Positions 1-7,823 of a DNA stretch of 64,000 nt are shown piece by piece. Made by a program: the position numbers and the translations under genes. Under the pieces are notes generated by a model, which was given only the letters and a program-made list of their open reading frames with translations, did no database searches and had not been told where the DNA came from. This stretch comes from Cupriavidus necator (GTDB lineage: Bacteria; Pseudomonadota; Gammaproteobacteria; Burkholderiales; Burkholderiaceae), in NCBI RefSeq assembly GCF_013141915.1, contig NZ_SROX01000002.1, positions 248,001 through 312,000 of the forward strand. The letters are read 5' to 3'. How positions within the stretch are numbered: the stretch's first letter is position 1; the number at the start of each line of letters is the position of its first letter.

Positions 1-408
1 GCGCGTGCTGCGCAGGCGCGAATTGGTGGCCGGGCTGCGGTAGCCGGAAATGACCTGGAACGGCTGGTCCGTGCCAAGCTCGCGGCGGACCTGGAACAGC
101 AGGTCGAACAGCTGCGGATCGATGGTGCCGACCTTGCCCGAGTAATGGTCGCGCAGGAAGCCGTTGAGCGTCGTCAGTGCGTCGGGTACGAAGCGGTCGC
201 CAACGGCATAGACCAGCGACACGCGCTCGCCGGTGTGGGTGTGATCGAAAGCCAATGTGCGGGCATTCGGCAGGCCCGCCAGCGACTGGTTGGCAGGCAG
301 GCTGGCCTGCGCGCGGCGCGGCGCCAGCGGCATCAGGCCGGCGGCCAGCGCCAGGGTTCCGGTGGTATGAAGAAAGCGGCGGCGTGCCTTGCGCGTCGCG
401 TCGGTCAT
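1..408 (-). CDS. YcbK-like DUF882 / M15A-family exported protein (3' part cut by window edge)
   Basis: The ATG is at 408 and about 136 residues are visible before the window edge. The N-terminus carries a twin-arginine-like start (TRKARRRFLHTTG) followed by a hydrophobic stretch and an A-x-A-like cut site, so export by Tat is likely. The mature part reads LAFDHTHTGERVSLVYAVGD and then NGFLRDHYSGKVGTIDPQLFDLL and VISGYRSPATN, the pattern of the YcbK/DUF882 family related to M15 peptidases. The metal-binding C-terminal half lies outside the window. It lies 30 bp after an L,D-transpeptidase gene on the same strand, the pairing also seen for E. coli ycbB-ycbK, which suggests a peptidoglycan role. 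Family is fairly sure; activity is inferred. Confidence 0.8.
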   Translation of the reverse strand, partial: MTDATRKARRRFLHTTGTLALAAGLMPLAPRRAQASLPANQSLAGLPNARTLAFDHTHTGERVSLVYAVGDRFVPDALTTLNGFLRDHYSGKVGTIDPQLFDLLFQVRRELGTDQPFQVISGYRSPATNSRLRSTR

Positions 409-438
409 GTTACTTCCTCTGAATGTGCAGGGGGCGCC

Positions 439-2046
439 TCAGTGAGCGACGCCGGAGGCGCTGGCAACAGCGCGCGGCTGGGGGCGAGCGGTGCGTTGCC
501 GCAGCGCCTTGTCCAGCAATTTGTCGTGACCGTAGATGTCAGGCAAGAAGGATACACGACCATCGGCGCGCGCGATGACCGTGCCGTAAGCCAGCACCAC
601 CGGCAACGGCTGCTGCAGGCGCACCGTGTTGGACTTGCCACGCGTCATGGCTTCACGGATCCGGGTCTCGTTCCAGTCCGGCATATCCTGCAACACGAAT
701 TGGGCCAGCGCTACTGGGGCTTCCACGCGGATGCAGCCGTGGCTGAAGTCGCGCCGGTCGCGCTGGAACAGCTGCGGCGAGGGGGTGTGGTGCAGGTAGA
801 TGTTCTCGTTGTTGGGGAACACGAACTTGATGTCGCCCAGCGCGTTGAGCGGGCCCGGCCGCTGGCGGATGCGCAGGCTGCCGTTCAGCACGGCGTCCAG
901 GTTCGCTTCGGACAAGGTGGTCACGGCCTTGCCGTCGCCGCCGACGAACTCCAGCCCCTGCCGGTTGAAATACGCCGGGTCGCGGCGCAGGCGCGGCACC
1001 GTCTCGCGGCGCGCGATCGACGGCGGGATGTTCCAGTACGGGCTGAACTCGATATAGCGCATGTCCTCCTCGAACAGCGGCGTGCGCGTATCGAGCGCCT
1101 TGCCGACGATCACCTTCATCTCCAGCTTGATGTCGAGCTTGCCGTCGCGGATCTCGTAGGCGCGCAGCATGAACTCCGGCACGTTCACCACGATCATGCG
1201 CGGGCCGTCCAGCGGAGTCCAGCGCATGCGCTCCATGGTCAGTTCGATCTGCCGCACGCGCTCGGCGATGGGCAGGTTCAGCTGCGCCAGCGTGGCCGCG
1301 CCGATCACGCCGTCGGCCTCCAGGCCATGGCGCGACTGGAAGGCCTTGACGCCATCGACCAGAGCGCCCTCGTAGCGGGCCGGCGGCTGCGTGCCGGCGG
1401 GCAGGTCGCCCAGCGCCACCAGGCGCGCGGTCAGCGCGCCGGCGCCCACCCACGGCTGGCCCGGCGTCAGCTTGCTGGCCGGCAAGGGCGGCAGCGGCTG
1501 TTGCCACACCGGCTGCCTGGCGATGTCGCGGTAGTGGGCCAGGGCCTGGCGCAGCGTGCCATACAGCGGGAACGTGGGTGCCGCCTGGCGGATGGCATCC
1601 GGCAAACGGTGCTGGGCGACGGCCTCGCGCAGCCAGGTGGCGGCGTCGAAGGGCCGCTCCGCCTGGGGCGCAAAGTTGGCATGGACCGTGCGCGGGTTGA
1701 TCCGTCCGCCGTGCAGGTCGGCCAGCATCCGTTCCATGGCGGCGCTCAGCGCGGCATCGAGCCGTGCCGCGGCATCGGGAGGCAAGGCCGGGCCGCTGGC
1801 GGCCTGGGTCACGGCCTGGCGCAAGGGTTCGGCATCGTAGTCGCGCGGATCGAGACCGTCGGTGGCCGCGGCAGCCAGTGCGTCCACCGCCTGCCTGGCT
1901 TCGGGCACCGGCCGGCCCTGCACGAACCACATCGGCTCGTTGGCAAAGGCGGGCATGGCAAGCCACGTGGCGCAGGCAACGGCGACGGCGCCAAGGCCGC
2001 GCACGACAGCATTCAGGGTCTGGGGCATCGGGCGGATAGCTCGCAT
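439..2046 (-). CDS. L,D-transpeptidase of the LdtD/YcbB type
   Basis: A 535-residue exported enzyme expected to make 3-3 cross-links in periplasmic peptidoglycan. Residues 1-36 form a signal peptide ending MPAFA-NE. A peptidoglycan-binding domain lies around 228-260 (DGVKAFQSRHGLEADGVIG), followed by the YkuD catalytic domain, whose signature SHGCIR is at 435-440 with the nucleophile Cys438 and His436; a second conserved His pair is in YLHHTP near 419-420. Length and domain order fit the large YcbB class rather than the small ErfK class. Met7 (at 2028) is an alternative start; neither start has a clear ribosome binding site. It is followed by the YcbK-like gene and probably shares its transcript. 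Confidence 0.9.
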   Translation of the reverse strand: MRAIRPMPQTLNAVVRGLGAVAVACATWLAMPAFANEPMWFVQGRPVPEARQAVDALAAAATDGLDPRDYDAEPLRQAVTQAASGPALPPDAAARLDAALSAAMERMLADLHGGRINPRTVHANFAPQAERPFDAATWLREAVAQHRLPDAIRQAAPTFPLYGTLRQALAHYRDIARQPVWQQPLPPLPASKLTPGQPWVGAGALTARLVALGDLPAGTQPPARYEGALVDGVKAFQSRHGLEADGVIGAATLAQLNLPIAERVRQIELTMERMRWTPLDGPRMIVVNVPEFMLRAYEIRDGKLDIKLEMKVIVGKALDTRTPLFEEDMRYIEFSPYWNIPPSIARRETVPRLRRDPAYFNRQGLEFVGGDGKAVTTLSEANLDAVLNGSLRIRQRPGPLNALGDIKFVFPNNENIYLHHTPSPQLFQRDRRDFSHGCIRVEAPVALAQFVLQDMPDWNETRIREAMTRGKSNTVRLQQPLPVVLAYGTVIARADGRVSFLPDIYGHDKLLDKALRQRTARPQPRAVASASGVAH

Positions 2047-2121
2047 TCGTCACAGATGCCAACAGTCTACCCGCGATGGCGGACCGGCGCGGCCCGACGC
2101 GCCCAACCCGGCAGGCGCCCT

Positions 2122-2748
2122 TCACCACACCAGTTGATGGCGGCGCGCGTAGTCCACCATCTCGACCAGCGAGCCCACATGCAGCTTGGCCATGATATTG
2201 GCCTTGTGCGTGCTGACGGTCTTGCTGCTGATCAGCAGCTGCGCGGCGATCGACTTGTTGGAGTGTCCGCGCGCCAGGTACTGGAGGATGGTGATCTCGC
2301 GGTTGCTCAACCGCGGCAGGCCGGCCTGCTGCTGCTCGCCGAGCTGGCGCACCGTCTCCAGCGTCTGCAGCGGAAACACCAGGTAGCCGCTCAGCACGCC
2401 GCGCACGGCCTGCATCACTTCGTCCAGGCCACGCTGCTTGACCACGAAGCCGTGGGCGCCGGCGCGCAAGGCCCGCACCGGCGCCTGGGCCGCCTCTGTG
2501 CCGGACAGCACCAGCAGCGCCACGGACGGCAGCGTGGCCGCCACCCGCCGGACGAAGTCGAGGCCGGGATTGCCGAAGCGTTCGACATCGACCAGCACCA
2601 GGCCGGGCCGCTGTTCGCGGGCGAGGCGGAAGCCCTCCCTGACACCATCCGTTTCCAGGACCTCGTCCCCATCGAATCTGGCGGCAAGTTCGGCGCACAA
2701 CAAGGTGCGGAACTTCGAGGGTGCGTCGACGATCAGCGCGGGTGGCAA
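2122..2748 (-). CDS. NarL/FixJ-type response regulator
   Basis: About 208 residues: an N-terminal receiver domain and a C-terminal LuxR-type helix-turn-helix (LSNREITILQYLARGHSN followed by KSIAAQLLISSKTVSTHKAN). The phosphoacceptor is Asp54 (LVLVDVERF), and the conserved Ser (LVLSG) and Lys (FVVKQ) are present. The usual second acidic residue after Asp8 is replaced by Ala (IVDAPSKF). I chose the TTG at 2748 because AGGAG sits 7 bases upstream (2756-2760); a longer frame opens at another TTG at 2766 without such a site, and the ATG next to the AGGAG is out of frame. No histidine kinase gene is adjacent, so it is an orphan here. Confidence 0.85.
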   Translation of the reverse strand: MPPALIVDAPSKFRTLLCAELAARFDGDEVLETDGVREGFRLAREQRPGLVLVDVERFGNPGLDFVRRVAATLPSVALLVLSGTEAAQAPVRALRAGAHGFVVKQRGLDEVMQAVRGVLSGYLVFPLQTLETVRQLGEQQQAGLPRLSNREITILQYLARGHSNKSIAAQLLISSKTVSTHKANIMAKLHVGSLVEMVDYARRHQLVW

Positions 2749-2957
2749 TTCATGGCTCCTTAACAACTGGCGAGGGATTGGCCAGGCGGCTGGCTATGCC
2801 AAGGTTAAGGGCCCTGAGGTGGCTTGATGCGCCGAATTCTCACTGCGCTGACGCAGCGGATTCTGCACGAGAGTCAGGCTTTTCCTTCGATGACGCGGCT
2901 AGCGTCAATTGCCTGCGGCGTCGCGCTATGCGGCGCGCGTGGGGCTTGCTGCGCGCA

Positions 2958-2979
2958 GCCGCGGCATCGACGCCGCGGC
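2958..2979 (-). terminator. GC-rich hairpin after the CoA-transferase gene
   Basis: A perfect 8-bp inverted repeat GCCGCGGC / GCCGCGGC with a 6-nt loop lies 5 bases beyond the stop codon of the CoA-transferase gene on the minus strand. There is no T-run, so it may only stabilise the 3' end. Confidence 0.35.
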
Positions 2980-2984
2980 GCCAG

Positions 2985-4052
2985 TCATTCCGTGCCGGCG
3001 GGCAGGAAGCGCGGCGCGGGCGCCGAGCGCGGCAGTTCGCGCTCGCCCTGCTGGTACAGGCGGTATGTGCCCCGTGCCTGGTTGTGCGGATGGCGCGCGG
3101 CCTCGTCCAGCGTCAGCACGCGCGCGAAGCACACGTCGGTGCCGCCCAGCACGGATTCCCAGTGGGTGCTGGGCTGATTGGCAATGGTGGCGGCGATGCG
3201 GGCCTTCACCGCCGGCCACTGTGCGCGGTCGTACTGCGCGGCCGGGTCGATGTCAGTCAGTTCGAGGCGCTCGAGCAGTTCGCGGTAGAACTGCGGCTCC
3301 AGCGCGCCCAGGGTGATGGCGCGTCCGTCCGCGCACGGGAACACATCGTAGAACGGCGAATCATGGAACGGGCTCGGTTGCGGGCCGCCCAGCGTGCCCG
3401 CCGCCCGCGACACCTGCACCAGCGAGCCGAGCATGGCGACGATATCGGTGATGGCGGCATCCACCACGCAGCCCTCGCCGCTGGCGCGCGCGCTGAGGAT
3501 GGCGCTGGTGATGCCGAAGGCCAGCCCGAGCGCGCCGGTGGCATCGCCCATCACCGTGGGAGGCACCATCGGCAGGCTGCCTTCGCGCGCGGCCATCGAC
3601 AGCAGGCCGGTCAGCGCAATGTAGTTGAGGTCGTGGCCGGCGCTCTGCGACAGCGGGCCGGTCTGGCCCCAGCCGGTCATGCGGCCATAGACCAGCCGGG
3701 GATTGCGGGCATGGCAGGCCTTGGGCCCCAGGCCCAGGCGCTCCATCGCGCCGGGACGCAGCCCCTCGATCAGCGCGTCGGCCCCGGCCACCAGCTCCAG
3801 CGCGGCCGCAACATCCTCAGGCGCCTTCAGGTTCAGCTGCACCACGCGCTTGTCGTGCTCCAGCTCCATCTCCGCCGGCACCGGCTGCCCGCGCAGGATG
3901 CGCCGCGCGTCGGGGGCCACCGGGCGGGTGACCAGCGTGACCTCGGCGCCAAGGCCGGCCAGCATGGCGCCACACAACGGGCCGGGGCCGATGCCTTCGA
4001 ATTCCACTACCTTGATACCACGCAGGGGCTGCAGGTTGCCGCGCTCACTCAT
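2985..4052 (-). CDS. CaiB/BaiF CoA-transferase family protein, probable alpha-methylacyl-CoA racemase
   Basis: 355 residues starting at the ATG at 4052, which has GGAGA about 8 bases upstream. The N-terminal part (LRGIKVVEFEGIGPGPLCGA) and GAEVTLVTRP are typical of family III CoA-transferases. Two residues match the racemase branch: His140 in SAGHDLNYIALTG and Asp170 in VMGDATGALG, corresponding to the catalytic His/Asp pair of alpha-methylacyl-CoA racemase. Likely role is epimerising 2-methyl-branched acyl-CoAs so that they can enter beta-oxidation; a CoA transfer role is the alternative. It stands alone, divergent from uspA across 347 bp. Confidence 0.85.
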   Translation of the reverse strand: MSERGNLQPLRGIKVVEFEGIGPGPLCGAMLAGLGAEVTLVTRPVAPDARRILRGQPVPAEMELEHDKRVVQLNLKAPEDVAAALELVAGADALIEGLRPGAMERLGLGPKACHARNPRLVYGRMTGWGQTGPLSQSAGHDLNYIALTGLLSMAAREGSLPMVPPTVMGDATGALGLAFGITSAILSARASGEGCVVDAAITDIVAMLGSLVQVSRAAGTLGGPQPSPFHDSPFYDVFPCADGRAITLGALEPQFYRELLERLELTDIDPAAQYDRAQWPAVKARIAATIANQPSTHWESVLGGTDVCFARVLTLDEAARHPHNQARGTYRLYQQGERELPRSAPAPRFLPAGTE

Positions 4053-4219
4053 GATCGTTGTCTCCGGTTCGCTGCCCGCGCGTGCCAGGCGGGGCCGCTT
4101 GCATTGGTGGTTGGATCGGTCTGCCCTTCGCCGCATGGGGGCCATGCTGGCCGCGGGGCTCGGGAGCATGCTACGCGTCGCCGTGTTGACGGGGCAATGG
4201 CCAAATGCTTCAGCCGGAT

Positions 4220-4234
4220 TGACGGAATCCGTCA
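4220..4234. promoter_or_regulatory. Perfect short palindrome upstream of uspA
   Basis: TGACGGA-A-TCCGTCA is a perfect 7-bp-arm inverted repeat in the 347-bp divergent region between the CoA-transferase gene and uspA. It looks like a transcription-factor site, but I cannot assign a regulator. Confidence 0.35.
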
Positions 4235-4288
4235 GGCCGACCCGCCAACCGGTTATCGCACCAGAAATTCGGACAGTTCCTATGCGAC

Positions 4289-4330
4289 TTGATCTGAATC
4301 GCATCCTGGCAGGACACTAGGGGGCATGAT
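4289..4330 (+). promoter_or_regulatory. Possible FNR/ANR-type activated promoter of uspA
   Basis: TTGATCTGAATCGC at 4289-4302 matches the FNR consensus TTGAT-N4-ATCAA at 8 of 10 positions. A -10-like CATGAT follows at 4325-4330. If transcription starts near 4337, the box is centred at about -41.5, the classical class II FNR position. There is no good -35 hexamer, as expected for such promoters. The rest of 4053-4399 holds no gene I can support. Confidence 0.45.
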
Positions 4331-4399
4331 GGTTCCAGATGGCGTTGCGGCCACATGGTCGCGGCGCTTGCCGACAGCCCCCATCCAGGAGATTCCGCC

Positions 4400-4840
4400 A
4401 TGACTCATATCGTCCTCGCCACCGACGGCTCGGCCTTCAGCGACGCCGCGGCACGTTTTATTGCCGAAGGCAAGCTGCTGCAGAACGGCTTTACCGTCCA
4501 TGTCGTGCACGTGGCGCCCGAAGTAAGCGGCCAGGTGCGCGCCTTTGTCAGCAAGGAAACCATCGACGACTGGCACAAGGAAGCCAGCGACAAGGCGATG
4601 GCGGGGGTCTGCGACATCCTCGCCGCGGCCAATGTGCCATTCGAGCGGCACCCCCTGCACGGTTTCGCGCCCGAGCGCATCGTCGGCTATGCGCGTTCGG
4701 TCGGCGCGGCCGCCATCGTGATGGGCACGCATGGGCGCGGGTCGTTCTTCGATGCGGTGATCGGTTCGGTGGCAGGGCGCGTGCTGGCGCAGGCCGACTG
4801 CCCGGTGGTGCTGGTCAAGGCACCGGAAAAGAAGGGCTAA
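4400..4840 (+). CDS. Universal stress protein, UspA family
   Basis: 146 residues, a single Usp domain. The protein starts THIVLATDGSAFSDAAARF and carries the ATP-binding signature G-x2-G-x9-G-S as GTHGRGSFFDAVIGS near the C-terminus, so it belongs to the nucleotide-binding Usp class. The ATG at 4400 has GGAG about 8 bases upstream; an upstream GTG at 4355 lacks support. Usp proteins act in the cytoplasm in stress and energy-limitation survival. It is monocistronic, with a hairpin directly downstream and a possible FNR-type site upstream, which would fit induction under low oxygen. Confidence 0.9.
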   Translation: MTHIVLATDGSAFSDAAARFIAEGKLLQNGFTVHVVHVAPEVSGQVRAFVSKETIDDWHKEASDKAMAGVCDILAAANVPFERHPLHGFAPERIVGYARSVGAAAIVMGTHGRGSFFDAVIGSVAGRVLAQADCPVVLVKAPEKKG

Positions 4841-4852
4841 GCCAGCGGCAGG

Positions 4853-4908
4853 GCGGGCGGCGTAAGCGCCCGCGTTCCGCAAGCCTCAAGCGCCCCACAG
4901 GGGCGCTT
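4853..4908. terminator. Tandem hairpins between convergent uspA and srkA-like genes
   Basis: Two inverted repeats lie between the convergent genes. The first has 7-bp arms (GCGGGCG 4853-4859, CGCCCGC 4867-4873). The second has 9-bp arms, AAGCGCCCC (4888-4896) and GGGGCGCTT (4900-4908), with a 3-nt loop, and overlaps the last codons of the kinase gene. There is no long T-run; a bidirectional terminator is the likely role. Confidence 0.5.
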
Positions 4909-5932
4909 CGTCCATCAGCGCGACCTGTTCGCGCAGTTCCAGGATGCGGTCCTGCCAGTAGCGCGCCGTGCCGAACCACGGGAACGCGGCCGGAAAGGCC
5001 GGGTCGGCCCAGCGGCTCGCCAGCCAGGCGCTGTAGTGCAGCAGCCGCAGCGTGCGCAGCGCTTCCACCAGCCACAGCTCGCGCGTCTGGAATTCCGCAA
5101 AATCCTCGTAGCCCGCCACGATGTCGGCAAGCTGGCCTTGCATCGCCGCGCGGTCGCCCTCGAGCAGCATCCAGATGTCCTGGACCGCCGGGGCCATGCG
5201 GCTGTCGTCGAAGTCGACAAAATGCGGGCCGGGCTCGCCGTGGGCGCCGCCGCGCGCGTCGTCCTGGTCGATCCACAGCACATTGCCGCGATGGCAGTCG
5301 CCATGAACGCGCAGCAGCCGCACGTCGCCGGCGCGCTCATAGCAACGCCGCACGCCGTCCAGCGCCAGCTGCGCCACCGACTGCCACGCGGGCAGGAGAT
5401 CCGCCGGAATGCAGCCGCTGGCAAGCAGCCAGTCGCGCGGGGCAATGCCGAAGGTGTCGAGATCCAGCGCCGGGCGCGCCTGGTACGGCTGGGTTGCACC
5501 CAGCGCATGGATGCGGCCGATGAAGCGGCCAAGCCAGGTCAGCGTATCGGCGCGGTCCAGCGCCGGCTCGCGGCCGCCGCAGCGGGGGAAGACGGCAAAG
5601 CGGAAGCCGGCGTGATGCAGCAGCGTACCGGCCTCGCCCGGCGCCAGCGCCATGGCTGGCACCGCGGGAATCTCGGCGTCGGCCAGTTGCTGCACGAACG
5701 CGTGTTCTTCAAGGATGGCCGCATCGGTCCAGCGGCCCGGGCGATAGAACTTGGCGATGACCGGTGGGGCGTCCTCGATGCCCACCTGCCAGACCCGGTT
5801 CTCGTAGCTGTTGAGCGCCAGCAGACGCCCGTCGGGGCGCAGGCCGGCGCCCTCGAGCGCGTCCAGCATCAGCTCCGGCGTCAGGCCGGCATAGGGCACA
5901 CCGGAGTCGGCGGGAGCGTCGGAGGCGTGCAT
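4886..5932 (-). CDS. SrkA/YihE-like serine/threonine kinase (stress response kinase A family)
   Basis: 348 residues, the usual length for the RdoA/YihE family, with an APH/choline-kinase fold. The catalytic loop is HGDCHRGNVLW and the metal-binding segment is FVDFDDSRMAP; the N-terminal lobe has NSYENRVWQVG and IAKFYRPGRW with the ATP-binding lysine. In E. coli this kinase protects cells from stress-induced death; substrates are not known here. The ATG start gives a standard N-terminus. It ends in a hairpin shared with uspA and starts 18 bp after the helicase gene, so the two minus-strand genes may be cotranscribed. Confidence 0.85.
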   Translation of the reverse strand: MHASDAPADSGVPYAGLTPELMLDALEGAGLRPDGRLLALNSYENRVWQVGIEDAPPVIAKFYRPGRWTDAAILEEHAFVQQLADAEIPAVPAMALAPGEAGTLLHHAGFRFAVFPRCGGREPALDRADTLTWLGRFIGRIHALGATQPYQARPALDLDTFGIAPRDWLLASGCIPADLLPAWQSVAQLALDGVRRCYERAGDVRLLRVHGDCHRGNVLWIDQDDARGGAHGEPGPHFVDFDDSRMAPAVQDIWMLLEGDRAAMQGQLADIVAGYEDFAEFQTRELWLVEALRTLRLLHYSAWLASRWADPAFPAAFPWFGTARYWQDRILELREQVALMDEAPLWGA

Positions 5933-5950
5933 GGTGCCGGCCGGCTCCGC

Positions 5951-7510
5951 TCAGCGCGCCGGCTTGCGGCTGCCGCCCAGCAGCGCCGCCTGCGGCGCCG
6001 GACGGCGGTTGCGCGCCGGTGCCGGCGCGGCATCATGCGGCTGGCGCGCGGGCTGGGCCGCGGCACGTTGCGGGCGCGCCTGGTCCTGGCCATCGCGGCG
6101 CGGCGCCGGGTTGCGCGCGCCGGCGGGCTGGGCGGCACGGTTGCCGTTGGCGGCATTGTTGCCGCGCTGGCCGCCCTGGCCCTGCCGCGGTGCACCCTGT
6201 CCGCCCTGCGCGCCCTGCCCCTGGCGGGCCGGACGCTGGCGCTGCGCGCCCTCGCTGTCGCCGGCCGGACGCGCTTCGGCCCGTGCGCGGCCCTGGCCCT
6301 GTCCGCCGCCGCGCTGCTGGCGGCCCTTCTGGATCGGCTCGGGCGCGATGCTGGGGTCGACTTCGAAGCCCGGCAGCACGGTCTGTTCGAGCTTGCGCTT
6401 GATCAGTCGTTCGATATCGCGCAGCAGCGCCACTTCGTCCACGCAGACCAGCGAGATCGCCTCGCCCTCGGCGCCGGCGCGGCCGGTGCGGCCGATGCGG
6501 TGGACATAATCCTCCGGCACATTGGGCAGGTCGAAGTTGACCACGTGCGGCAGCTGGTCGATGTCGATGCCGCGCGCGGCGATATCGGTTGCCACCAGCA
6601 GCCGCAGCGTGCCGGCCTTGAATTCGGACAGCGCGCGCGTGCGTGCCGACTGGCTCTTGTTGCCGTGGATCGCCAGCGCCGACAGGCCTTCCTTGGTCAG
6701 CTGCTCGGCCAGGCGGTTGGCGCCGTGCTTGGTGCGCGTGAACACCAGCACCTGGTGCCAGTCATGCTGGCGCACCAGGTGGGCCAGCAGTTCGCGTTTG
6801 CGTTCGCGATCGACCGGGTAGACGCGCTGGTCGACGGTCTCGGCGGTGGTATTGCGCCGCGCGACTTCGATCGACGCGGGGTTGTTCAGCAGGCGGTCGG
6901 CCAGCGCGCGGATATCGTCCGAGAAGGTCGCCGAGAACAGCAGGTTCTGGCGCTTGGCCGGCAGCACGTTGAGGATCTTGCGGATATCGTGGATGAAGCC
7001 CATGTCGAGCATGCGATCGGCTTCATCGAGCACCAGCAGTTCCACCTGCGACAGGTCGATGGTGCGCTGTGACACGTGGTCCAGCAGGCGGCCCGGCGTG
7101 GCCACGACAATCTCCACGCCGCGCTTGAGCTGCTCGATCTGCGGGTTGATGCCGACCCCGCCGAACATCACCATGGAGCGCAGGCGCAGGTACTTGCCGT
7201 AGTTGCGCACGCTCTCTTCGACCTGCGCCGCCAGTTCGCGCGTGGGCGTCAGCACCAGCGCGCGCACGGCCACGCGGCCGGGACGCTGGGCGCCGCCGGC
7301 GTGGCGTGGCGCGGTTTCGGACAGCAGCTGCAGCATTGGCAGCGTAAAGCCGGCGGTCTTGCCGGTGCCGGTCTGGGCGCCGGCAAGCAGGTCGCCGCCC
7401 TTGAGGACGGCGGGAATGGCCTGCGCCTGGATGGGGGTCGGAGTGGTGTAGCCCTGTTCGGCTACGGCACGCACAATCTTGTCGGACAAGCCGAGTTCAG
7501 AAAAAGACAT
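5951..7510 (-). CDS. rhlE: DEAD-box ATP-dependent RNA helicase, RhlE type
   Basis: 519 residues. In order: Q motif ([20 protein letters not shown], then PTPIQ), Walker [24 protein letters not shown], the SAT motif in [10 protein letters not shown], and helicase C with [12 protein letters not shown] and [10 protein letters not shown]. From about residue 400 the tail is low complexity, rich in Q, G, R and P ([20 protein letters not shown]), typical of RhlE RNA-binding tails. It unwinds short RNA duplexes in rRNA maturation and RNA decay. I place the start at the ATG at 7510; a much longer in-frame extension upstream has no homology-like content. Confidence 0.92.
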   Translation of the reverse strand: MSFSELGLSDKIVRAVAEQGYTTPTPIQAQAIPAVLKGGDLLAGAQTGTGKTAGFTLPMLQLLSETAPRHAGGAQRPGRVAVRALVLTPTRELAAQVEESVRNYGKYLRLRSMVMFGGVGINPQIEQLKRGVEIVVATPGRLLDHVSQRTIDLSQVELLVLDEADRMLDMGFIHDIRKILNVLPAKRQNLLFSATFSDDIRALADRLLNNPASIEVARRNTTAETVDQRVYPVDRERKRELLAHLVRQHDWHQVLVFTRTKHGANRLAEQLTKEGLSALAIHGNKSQSARTRALSEFKAGTLRLLVATDIAARGIDIDQLPHVVNFDLPNVPEDYVHRIGRTGRAGAEGEAISLVCVDEVALLRDIERLIKRKLEQTVLPGFEVDPSIAPEPIQKGRQQRGGGQGQGRARAEARPAGDSEGAQRQRPARQGQGAQGGQGAPRQGQGGQRGNNAANGNRAAQPAGARNPAPRRDGQDQARPQRAAAQPARQPHDAAPAPARNRRPAPQAALLGGSRKPAR

Positions 7511-7823
7511 GAATTGCTGCTTGGGCCATCGCTGCGCACGCGGTGCGCCAAACGCCGGATGGCTCCTTTGTAATCGATCGGAATCGGAACGCGAACGCCG
7601 GGAAGCCGGCCTGGCAGGGCACCGGCCCGCCCGCGGAGGAAAGAGCGGTAGTGTACCAGTCCGGCGCAGGCGGATTATGCACCCGATCCGGCACCGGTTT
7701 CCGCCGCGAATGCGCGCCGGCGCACATCGGGTTTGCGCAGGTGGCGCTGCGCTATCATGACGGCCTCTGTCCGCCCCGCTTCTGCGGCCCGGCCCCTCGC
7801 CTCGCCTGCCCCGGAAAGCCGCC
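7511..7823. other. Divergent promoter region between rhlE and the ClC gene, no gene seen
   Basis: 313 bp without a supportable ORF. A TATCAT -10-like element near 7753-7758 could serve the ClC gene, and on the minus strand TGGTACACT near 7650 looks like an extended -10 for rhlE. Neither has a convincing -35. Confidence 0.3.

Noticed and set aside
145..2763. 872-codon open frame on the plus strand opposite the L,D-transpeptidase and regulator genes
   Set aside because: Antisense to genes with clear catalytic motifs; no recognisable domain.
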